Part shown: positions 1-5,563 of the stretch, piece by piece
How the letters are laid out: the number at the start of each line of letters is the position of its first letter
How positions within the stretch are numbered: position 1 is the stretch's first letter
Assembly (NCBI GenBank): GCA_017618495.1
Contig: JAFZUD010000135.1
Coordinates: 1-8,254, forward strand
Direction of reading: 5' to 3'
Origin: Bacilli bacterium
GTDB taxonomy: Bacteria; Bacillota_I; Bacilli_A; RFN20; CAG-826
Length of the DNA: 8,254 nucleotides
Notes under the pieces: generated by a model
Told to the model about the DNA's origin: nothing
Seen by the model: the letters and a program-made list of their open reading frames with translations, nothing else
Databases searched by the model: none
Position numbers and translations under genes: made by a program

Positions 1-1
1 G

Positions 2-1090
2 GGCAAATACATTGTCGGCGAAGAAATCGACGATGCTGAATTCAATGGTCCAACCAACGGTGTCGCTACCGATGAGAAGATCCCATTCGATGAGAATTCC
101 GTCCTTGATTACGGATACTGCACCGAATTCATCCTTCAGCTTCTTGTCTCGAAGTGCGATCCAAAGGCCTTCGACCTCAAAGAGATGATCCATTTCTTAG
201 AGGGTATTGGCGATTCCATCGTCGCCCTCAAACAGAAGACCATCGTTAAGGTCCACGTCCACACCAAAGAGCCATGGAAAGCCATCCAATACGCTCAAAA
301 GTTCGGCGAATTCGTCACTTTCAAGATGGAGAACATGTCCATTCAACATAACGAAAAGCTTCTCAAAGAGATGCCAATCGAGGAAGAAAAGCCAACTGAG
401 CACATCGTGGCCAACGAAAAGCGCCAGGAAGTTCAGATCGTCGCTGTTTCCCCATCCTCAAGCATCACCGAGCTCTTCCTCAACATGGGTGCCAACCAGA
501 TCGTCTCTGGCGGTCAGACCATGAACCCAAGCGCCGATGATTTCATCAAAGCCTTCGACGCCGCTAACGCTGACAACATCATCGTCTTCCCAAATAACGG
601 CAACATCATCCTTACCGCTGAGCAAGCCGCTAAGCTCTATACCAAGAGCAAGGTCTATGTTCTTCACTCCAAGAGTGTCGTCGAAGCCTATAGCGCGCTC
701 TCAATGGCCTTCTTCGATGGTCAGAACATCGAGGACTGCATCGAGGAGATGACTGAATCCATGAAAGGAGTCGTTTCTGCAGAGATTTCCCCAGCAATTC
801 GCGACTCTTTGAACAATGGCATTGCTATCAAGAAGGGTGATTACATGGGTATCCTCAAGAACAATATCGTCTCTTCTTCCCCAGATATGATGGCGACCAT
901 TAAGGAACTCCTTACCAAGGTCCCAGAAATCGAAGAGAAGTCAGTCTTTACCATCTTCTATGGCGAGGATGCCGACGATAAGGTCAAAGAAGATCTCCAA
1001 GGCCTTGTGAAGAAAGACTTCCCTAACCTCGAGAGGGTCGAGATCGATGGCAGACAAAGCATCTACCCTCTCATCTTCGCTCTCGAATAA
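2..1090 (+). CDS. fakA: Fatty acid kinase subunit FakA (DAK2/YloV family), 5'-truncated
   Basis: This is the C-terminal 362 residues of a FakA/YloV protein; the reading frame is open from base 2, so the N-terminal DhaL-like ATP-binding kinase domain lies upstream of the window. FakA uses ATP to phosphorylate fatty acids presented by FakB, feeding exogenous fatty acids into phospholipid synthesis in the cytoplasm. Visible signatures are YGYCTEF with Cys at fragment residue 40, VKVHVHT with His 85 and 87 (the Cys and His pair correspond in spacing to the metal site of the FakA middle domain), GGQTMNPS at 170-177 and PNNGNI at 197-202 in the FakB-interacting C-terminal part. The family is about 550 residues, so roughly a third is missing. 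An ATG at 185 is only an internal methionine: the conserved YGYCTEF motif lies upstream of it. The upstream neighbour is usually an Asp23 (YloU) gene, not visible here. Confidence 0.93.
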   Translation, partial: GKYIVGEEIDDAEFNGPTNGVATDEKIPFDENSVLDYGYCTEFILQLLVSKCDPKAFDLKEMIHFLEGIGDSIVALKQKTIVKVHVHTKEPWKAIQYAQKFGEFVTFKMENMSIQHNEKLLKEMPIEEEKPTEHIVANEKRQEVQIVAVSPSSSITELFLNMGANQIVSGGQTMNPSADDFIKAFDAANADNIIVFPNNGNIILTAEQAAKLYTKSKVYVLHSKSVVEAYSALSMAFFDGQNIEDCIEEMTESMKGVVSAEISPAIRDSLNNGIAIKKGDYMGILKNNIVSSSPDMMATIKELLTKVPEIEEKSVFTIFYGEDADDKVKEDLQGLVKKDFPNLERVEIDGRQSIYPLIFALE

Positions 1091-1107
1091 AAACAAAACG
1101 AACGACT

Positions 1108-1133
1108 AGGACCCGCTTGGGTCCTTTTCTTTT
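1108..1133 (+). terminator. Rho-independent terminator after fakA
   Basis: A 7-bp stem (AGGACCC at 1108-1114 with GGGTCCT at 1119-1125) closes a 4-base loop GCTT and is followed directly by a T-rich tract (TTTCTTTT). It begins 17 bases after the fakA stop codon, so fakA transcription should end before the next gene, which has its own promoter immediately downstream. Confidence 0.9.
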
Positions 1134-1140
1134 GCGTTTA

Positions 1141-1149
1141 TGCTATAGT
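1141..1149 (+). promoter_or_regulatory. Extended -10 promoter of the lipid kinase gene
   Basis: TGCTATAGT reads as an extended -10 element (TG, one base, then TATAGT at 1144-1149). No good -35 hexamer lies 15-19 bases upstream, where the terminator of fakA sits; extended -10 promoters often do without one. Transcription should start about 6-8 bases after the hexamer, at 1155-1157, which is the ATG itself. Confidence 0.65.
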
Positions 1150-1156
1150 TTCTCTA

Positions 1157-2029
1157 ATGAAGGCTTTGCTTATCTATTCCCATAACACCGGCTCTAACAA
1201 GAGGGGTTTTGCTAATAAGCTTTCTTATGTCAAAGAGAGGCTTTCGACCGTTTTCGATGTTCTCGAATGCGTCTGTACCCTCTCAAAAGAAGAGACAGCA
1301 AGACTCATCCACGAGAAGGGGAGTGAGTTCGATTCCCTCATCATCGTTGGAGGAGATGGCACTTTCAATAACGCTTTGACAGCAGTGATGGGATTAGAGA
1401 AAAGACCAACCATTGGCTACCTCAATTTCGGTACTTTAGGCGATGTTGGTAAGGCCTTAGGCCTTAAAAATGATTACAAGAAGGATCTCGAAATCATTTT
1501 AGAACAGGTTTCGAAAGACTACGATGTCGGCAAAGTCGTCTCTGATGACAATACCTATTATTTTGCATACACATGTTGCATAGGCGCGTATAGCGATATC
1601 CCATACTCCGTTGGGAGAAAGAGGAAAAGGCGGATTGGCAAACTCGCCTACTACGAGAAAGCGGTAGGGGAAGCTTTTAAGAAAACCCTCATCCGATACA
1701 AAGCCAAACTAGATGACAAAGTAGATATTGAAGGGGAATCCCCGTTCCTCATGATCATGAACGGAACCCATATGGCAGGATTCACCGTCAACAAGCAATG
1801 TGTCTATGATGATGGCAAATTTGAGCTATATGTCACAGAGAAGGGACCGTTCAATGGATTGCTTCACTACATTCCGCTCAAAAATGTACATCCTTTTACA
1901 ATTGGCAAATGTTCAATAGACGCGCCTGCATCTGAATATTGGTGCCTTGATGGAGAGAAGGGACCTTCAGGAAAAATTACAATTGAAGTTTGCCCAAAAG
2001 CCATCAAAGCATACTCAAAACTCCGCTAA
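1157..2029 (+). CDS. Diacylglycerol kinase-like lipid kinase (DgkB/YegS family)
   Basis: This 290-residue protein is a lipid kinase of the DAGK catalytic-domain family, which transfers phosphate from ATP to diacylglycerol or a related lipid at the inner face of the membrane and recycles it into phospholipid synthesis. The nucleotide-binding GGDGTFN motif is at residues 65-71 and the catalytic DGE motif at 265-267, in a protein of normal family length. The usual PxGTxND motif is altered to NFGTLGD (90-96), with Pro and Asn replaced. A basic stretch, GRKRKRRIGK (153-162), may face the membrane. The ATG start is firm because the family's N-terminal strand begins right there, yet there is no Shine-Dalgarno sequence and the predicted transcript starts at the ATG. 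The true lipid substrate cannot be read from sequence; a sphingoid-base or undecaprenol-related substrate is not excluded. Confidence 0.88.
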   Translation: MKALLIYSHNTGSNKRGFANKLSYVKERLSTVFDVLECVCTLSKEETARLIHEKGSEFDSLIIVGGDGTFNNALTAVMGLEKRPTIGYLNFGTLGDVGKALGLKNDYKKDLEIILEQVSKDYDVGKVVSDDNTYYFAYTCCIGAYSDIPYSVGRKRKRRIGKLAYYEKAVGEAFKKTLIRYKAKLDDKVDIEGESPFLMIMNGTHMAGFTVNKQCVYDDGKFELYVTEKGPFNGLLHYIPLKNVHPFTIGKCSIDAPASEYWCLDGEKGPSGKITIEVCPKAIKAYSKLR

Positions 2030-2057
2030 AACGATAAAAAAATATCAAATATCCCCC

Positions 2058-2084
2058 GCAAAAACCGATTATTTTGCTTTTTTT
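2058..2084 (+). terminator. Weak candidate terminator after the lipid kinase gene
   Basis: A 6-bp stem (GCAAAA at 2058-2063 with TTTTGC at 2072-2077) and an 8-base loop are followed by seven T residues. The stem has only two G-C pairs, so it may be leaky. It lies 28 bases after the stop codon, where a terminator would be expected. Confidence 0.45.
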
Positions 2085-2099
2085 CTTAAAAAATTGGTC

Positions 2100-2109
2100 C
2101 TAATATTAG
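2100..2109 (+). promoter_or_regulatory. Perfect 10-bp palindrome overlapping a possible -10 element
   Basis: CTAATATTAG is a perfect palindrome. It contains TAATAT (2101-2106), a plausible -10 hexamer for the membrane protein gene starting at 2128; the T-rich sequence around 2074-2086 offers only poor -35 matches. The palindrome could be an operator half-overlapping the promoter, or simply an AT-rich coincidence. Confidence 0.35.
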
Positions 2110-2112
2110 TAC

Positions 2113-2120
2113 AAAGGGGA
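2113..2120 (+). promoter_or_regulatory. Ribosome binding site for the modular membrane protein
   Basis: AAAGGGGA is a purine-rich Shine-Dalgarno sequence ending 7 bases before the ATG at 2128 and fixes that start codon. It contrasts with the genes at 1157 and 4081, which have none. Confidence 0.7.
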
Positions 2121-2127
2121 AATATAT

Positions 2128-3972
2128 ATGAAAAAATCAAAAGCTCCAATTTTTGTACTTGCGATTCTTTCAGTCGTCATGCTTGGCGCTGGTATCGCAG
2201 TCTACATCGTGGCCCCAAGTATGGCCGGTGGTTGGGCGGACACATTTAAAAACGCCGACCTCTTAGGCTCTCTTGGTGAATTGCCAGCCGTTTTCGGAAC
2301 TCTCATGGGATTCGAGAACAAAGAACTTTTCACAAAGTTCGAAATCGGCGTTCTTATCATGGACGTCTTGATCCTTGTGGCCTTGGCAGTTCTTGTCATC
2401 ATGTGGATCATCAACCTCATTCTTCTCATCGTTAAGAAGAAACCTATCCACTTAATTCCAAACCTCGCTTGGCTTCTTGCCTCAGGCGCTGCCGTCATCT
2501 TGTTGACCCTCGCCCTTGTCCCAGCCAAACAAGGTTCCTCCTTTGTTGGTGTCCTTTTCGAAGGATCCGGCATGGCAAAAGATGGCATGGTCTGGTATCA
2601 CGATGCCTTAGGCGCCATCGGAAGCTCAATCTCTAGCGAATACGGCAAAGGCCTTGGCCTTGCTGCCGGACTTTTCATCCTTATCTTACTCGCCGCTTAC
2701 ATCCTTGGCCTCGTCGCCATCATCAAATCAACCGGCGCTCTTGCTAAAGAAAAGAGAAAGAAGAAAGTCGCCGATGAAGAAGGCGCTGACGAATACGAAG
2801 AAGACGAAGAAGAATGCGAATCCGAAGAAGAAGAGGATAAGCGTTCCGAGAAAGCTGGACCATACATCATCCAGAACTTCTATAATGGCGCTCCAATGCC
2901 ATATTGCTACCCGCCTCACGAATGCCATTGCCATGAGCCAAAACCTGAGCCAAAACCTGAGCCAGAGCCAGAGCCATGCAAGTGCGAATGCTGCGAAGAA
3001 GAGGACAGGCCTCTTACCGCCAAAGAGCTTCGCGCCATCATCCGTGAAGAATTAGACGATCGCGAGCATCCAGAAGAGATCGAACCTCTTACCGATGAAA
3101 GAGCCCGCGAAGTCATCCAGGAAGAACTCGCTGATTACTACACTGGCAAAGACGAAGAAGAGCCAGTTGAAGAAGAAGCTGAAGACGTCATGACTGCCGA
3201 TGATCTCAGAAAGATGATCAAAGAGGAAGTCGAAGGCGCCGTCAAACCAGCCGAAGGCCTTACCTCCGAAGAAGTTCGTGGCATCATCCGCGAAGAACTC
3301 GGTGCCGCTCCAAAAGCCGAAGAACCAAAAGACAACCTCTCCGCTGAGGAAGTCCGTTCCATCGTCGCCGAAGAGCTCGCCAAATATCTTCAGAACATCG
3401 CTGTTGTTGAAGAAGTCGAGCCAAAAGAAGAACCAGCACCTGAGCCAGAGCCAGAACCGGAGCCAGAGCCAGAGCCTGTGAAAGAACCAGAGCCAGAGCC
3501 AGCACCTGAGCCAGCCGCTCCAGTGATCCGTCTCTCCTTCGCCGAGAAAGTCACTGCTGCCCCTCAGGAAGTCAAAGACAACTACAACGACCTCAAAGCC
3601 TACGCCTTAGGCTATGGCCTTAAGAGCCGCGTTGCCAATGGTGGCGACACCTTCCGTCTCCACACCAAGACCTACTTCCGTATCAACATGGTCGGAAAAG
3701 GCCTCAAGCTCTACTACGCCCTCGATCCAAAGGATTACGAGAATTCCCCAATCCCAGTCCAGGACGTTGGCCACAAGAACCTCTACAAAGATATTCCTCT
3801 TTGCTTCAAGGTCAGAAGCGGCCTCTCCGTCAAGCGTGCCAAACAGCTCATCGATGATGTCTGTGGCAAAGCCGGCTTGACCGCTGGAGCTCCAGTCGAC
3901 ACCCGCGACTACGCTGCCGATCTCGTTAACTACGTTAGCGATGGCAGTAGCGCCGAGGACGACGAAGACTAA
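2128..3972 (+). CDS. Modular four-helix membrane protein with helix repeats, Pro-Glu linkers and a conserved-looking C-terminal domain
   Basis: I cannot assign a function to this 614-residue protein. Four hydrophobic helices lie near residues 8-29, 73-102, 108-131 and 174-199, with basic KEKRKKK right after the last one, so the large C-terminal part should be cytosolic. It continues with a very acidic stretch (216-238), a Cys/His-rich segment (C260, H264, C266, H267, C268, H269 and C284, C286, C288, C289) around a Pro-Glu linker, five helix repeats (296-417), a second Pro-Glu linker (about 431-463) and a folded-looking domain at 469-577. That domain has SFAEKV, then YGLKSR, a DTFRLH stretch, LYYALDP, and a basic helix RAKQLID; I recall similar modules at the C termini of Bacillota membrane or zinc-ribbon proteins of unknown role. 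The tail is acidic. It appears monocistronic, with its own ribosome binding site and a strong terminator. A scaffold or envelope-associated role is only a guess. Confidence 0.8.
   Translation: MKKSKAPIFVLAILSVVMLGAGIAVYIVAPSMAGGWADTFKNADLLGSLGELPAVFGTLMGFENKELFTKFEIGVLIMDVLILVALAVLVIMWIINLILLIVKKKPIHLIPNLAWLLASGAAVILLTLALVPAKQGSSFVGVLFEGSGMAKDGMVWYHDALGAIGSSISSEYGKGLGLAAGLFILILLAAYILGLVAIIKSTGALAKEKRKKKVADEEGADEYEEDEEECESEEEEDKRSEKAGPYIIQNFYNGAPMPYCYPPHECHCHEPKPEPKPEPEPEPCKCECCEEEDRPLTAKELRAIIREELDDREHPEEIEPLTDERAREVIQEELADYYTGKDEEEPVEEEAEDVMTADDLRKMIKEEVEGAVKPAEGLTSEEVRGIIREELGAAPKAEEPKDNLSAEEVRSIVAEELAKYLQNIAVVEEVEPKEEPAPEPEPEPEPEPEPVKEPEPEPAPEPAAPVIRLSFAEKVTAAPQEVKDNYNDLKAYALGYGLKSRVANGGDTFRLHTKTYFRINMVGKGLKLYYALDPKDYENSPIPVQDVGHKNLYKDIPLCFKVRSGLSVKRAKQLIDDVCGKAGLTAGAPVDTRDYAADLVNYVSDGSSAEDDED
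2938..2976 (+). repeat. First Pro-Glu linker
   Basis: Codons for residues 271-283 alternate proline with glutamate or lysine. The tract sits between two Cys/His clusters of the membrane protein and should form an extended, stiff spacer. The nucleotide period is six (GAGCCA-type units), which makes length change by slippage possible. Confidence 0.85.
3013..3378 (+). repeat. Five degenerate 14-residue helix repeats
   Basis: Units start at residues 296, 321, 355, 378 and 404 of the membrane protein (nucleotides 3013, 3088, 3190, 3259 and 3337). The pattern is L/M-T/S, two or three polar residues, L/V or A, R, x, I/V, I/V, R/Q/K/A, E, E, L/V. Spacing is 25, 34, 23 and 26 residues, with acidic or proline-containing spacers. 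The DNA has diverged, so these are protein-level repeats under selection rather than a recent tandem duplication. Confidence 0.85.
3418..3516 (+). repeat. Second Pro-Glu linker
   Basis: Residues 431-463 are mostly EP repeats, with one VKEP interruption and two APEP units. This spacer separates the helix repeats from the C-terminal domain. CCAGAGCCAGAG-type units make the tract nearly repetitive at DNA level. Confidence 0.85.
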
Positions 3973-3988
3973 TACCTAGTCTCCTATG

Positions 3989-4015
3989 AAGCGGGGTGTA
4001 AAAACCCCGCTTTTT
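3989..4015 (+). terminator. Strong Rho-independent terminator after the modular membrane protein
   Basis: A 9-bp GC-rich stem (AAGCGGGGT at 3989-3997 with ACCCCGCTT at 4004-4012) closes a 6-base loop and runs into TTTTT. It starts 17 bases after the stop codon and separates this gene from the next operon. Confidence 0.93.
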
Positions 4016-4037
4016 CTTATGCGTTTTGGTATCTCCT

Positions 4038-4066
4038 TTGCTTTCTTTACGTTTCGTTCCTATAAT
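4038..4066 (+). promoter_or_regulatory. Promoter of the three-gene zinc-ribbon operon
   Basis: A perfect TATAAT (4061-4066) lies 17 bases after TTGCTT (4038-4043), which matches the first three positions of the -35 consensus. Transcription should start near 4072-4074, leaving only about 7-9 bases before the ATG at 4081 and no room for a ribosome binding site. Confidence 0.75.
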
Positions 4067-4080
4067 GAAATCAACGAAAT

Positions 4081-5094
4081 ATGAAATGCAATAAATGCGG
4101 GACTGAGCATCCTAGTTATGCTAAGTTTTGCGCTAAGTGCGGCGCACCTTTAGCCGTTGCTCCTATAGCTGTCCCACCTGCTGAAAAAGCAAGCGAAGCA
4201 CCAGTCAAGGAATCATCCTCTTTTTTCACCAAGGTCAAAGAGTTCATTACGAATCCGGTCTATTCCTCGACCCGCTCAATCGTTCTTTATATCGCGACCG
4301 GCGCGTCTACGCTTGTTTGGCTCATCATCGGCCTTGCCGTTGGCTGGACCGCATGGATGTTCCTTCCAATTATCATTCTCGCCATCTCTCTTGGCGGATT
4401 CTTCTACGAAGTTAGTAAGATTGGCATCTCTAGCGAAGAGCTCGAGCAGTGGAACAAGGCCAGAGAAAGCAACCGTATCTTCAAGAAACCTATCCAGGAT
4501 CCTAATAAATTCGGCGCCAAAATCGAATACTGGCATGCCTCTTTCAAACCGAACAAGATGATCGTCATCGTTTCGACCGCGGCGATACTCTTCATGTATC
4601 TCCCTCTCATCATCGGCTCATCGGTTCGTTTCGCCACTAAGAACGCCGCTCCTGGCACCAGCCAGAATGGCGGTGGTTCCACGAGAAAATACGAAAGGGA
4701 ATTCAAAGGCTTCTGGCCAGATGCTCCTTATATCGTCAAACTCCCATCCTGGGAAGGCAAGGTCATTTCAATCTGGGATGAGATCTGGGGGAGAAAAACA
4801 TATGAGACCCCTATGCTCGACGGTGCTTATTACGGAATGGAAATCCAGATTCAGGAAGGCGACTTTGCGGCCACCCGTGCACAAGCCTTATCAGTCGGTT
4901 ACACCGACACAACCGAGGATTATCACGATAGGACAAAGGAAATGTATTTCGAAATGGATTGGGGCGAAGAAACAACCTGGCACAAGAACCGTTATCACGT
5001 CTCTCTCGTTATCTCTAACAGAGGTTATAACAACGACTACAAAGACTACACCATGATAGAGGAATACATGTTTTTCGATTACGGAGGCGAATAG
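4081..5094 (+). CDS. Zinc-ribbon membrane protein with C-terminal outside domain
   Basis: This 337-residue protein begins with a zinc ribbon (C3, C6, C17, C20 in two CxxC knuckles), followed by a short linker rich in Pro and Ala. Two hydrophobic helices (about 66-88 and 90-108) form a hairpin, a basic loop (109-159) should be cytosolic, and a third helix (160-182) carries the remaining 155 residues outside the membrane. That outside part is rich in aromatic residues, including FWPDAP, SWEGK and IWDEIWG, and ends in a Tyr/Asp-rich stretch; I do not recognise the fold. The zinc ribbon at Met1 makes the start secure despite the lack of a Shine-Dalgarno sequence. It is the first gene of a three-gene operon; the stop codon is one base from the next ATG. 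A role in sensing or organising the cell envelope is inference only. Confidence 0.82.
   Translation: MKCNKCGTEHPSYAKFCAKCGAPLAVAPIAVPPAEKASEAPVKESSSFFTKVKEFITNPVYSSTRSIVLYIATGASTLVWLIIGLAVGWTAWMFLPIIILAISLGGFFYEVSKIGISSEELEQWNKARESNRIFKKPIQDPNKFGAKIEYWHASFKPNKMIVIVSTAAILFMYLPLIIGSSVRFATKNAAPGTSQNGGGSTRKYEREFKGFWPDAPYIVKLPSWEGKVISIWDEIWGRKTYETPMLDGAYYGMEIQIQEGDFAATRAQALSVGYTDTTEDYHDRTKEMYFEMDWGEETTWHKNRYHVSLVISNRGYNNDYKDYTMIEEYMFFDYGGE
5083..5087 (+). promoter_or_regulatory. Ribosome binding site for the small membrane protein
   Basis: GGAGG lies inside the end of the preceding gene, 8 bases before the ATG at 5096. It supports that start and translational coupling. Confidence 0.75.
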
Positions 5095-5095
5095 A

Positions 5096-5563
5096 ATGCT
5101 TACGAATCAAGGAACTTTGATAGTTTTGTCCGCTCTAATTGCTTCGGCTGTCCTTTTAGTGGTTTTCCTTATCGTCCTCGTCAACAAAGGCAAGAAAGGT
5201 CCTAAAGGCCTAGGGGCTTTGAAGTTCTTCACTTTCCTTTTGGCTTTAAGCGCATCCGCTCTTTCGGTGATAACGCCGCTAGTCTATACGAACACCATCG
5301 ATATCAATTTGACCTATGGCATGTTCACTCCAACGGATAATTCCCCATATTCTTTCCGTCTTCGTGTCCATAGGACAGGCTTAGATATCGAGAAAGCCGA
5401 CAACGGCGAGCGTCTAGGCGAGGCGGAATACACCCTTGAGGGCGGAAACCTTAGTTACGATTATGGCGGGAAGACCTATAAATTCGAAGTCAGGGGCTTT
5501 GGCAAGCATCTTTATGAGAACGGCGTAATGGTTCTCCATTACCAGAATGGGGGCAGAAACTAA
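5096..5563 (+). CDS. Small two-helix membrane protein with outside C-terminal domain
   Basis: No family is recognised for this 155-residue protein. Two hydrophobic helices (about 7-30 and 40-63) are joined by a strongly basic loop, KGKKGPKG, which by the positive-inside rule is cytosolic, so both termini face outward. The last 90 residues alternate polar and aromatic residues (for example YSFRLRV, EYTLEGGNLSYDYGGKTYKF), which suggests a small beta-rich domain outside the membrane. The gene starts one base after its upstream neighbour and its TAA overlaps the next ATG by one base (TAATG), so the three products are probably made together and may form one complex. Nothing in the sequence indicates an enzyme active site. 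Confidence 0.78.
   Translation: MLTNQGTLIVLSALIASAVLLVVFLIVLVNKGKKGPKGLGALKFFTFLLALSASALSVITPLVYTNTIDINLTYGMFTPTDNSPYSFRLRVHRTGLDIEKADNGERLGEAEYTLEGGNLSYDYGGKTYKFEVRGFGKHLYENGVMVLHYQNGGRN

Noticed and set aside
2040..2053. Tandem AAATATC direct repeat
   Set aside because: Two 7-base copies in AT-rich intergenic DNA with no other supporting signal; chance is sufficient.
1947..2249. 100-codon plus-strand frame spanning the lipid kinase end and the next gene's start
   Set aside because: It starts within the kinase gene, crosses the candidate terminator and promoter region, and encodes no recognisable protein.
2202..2588. 128-codon minus-strand frame under the membrane-helix region
   Set aside because: No recognisable domain or ribosome site; it overlaps the hydrophobic helices of a convincing plus-strand gene.
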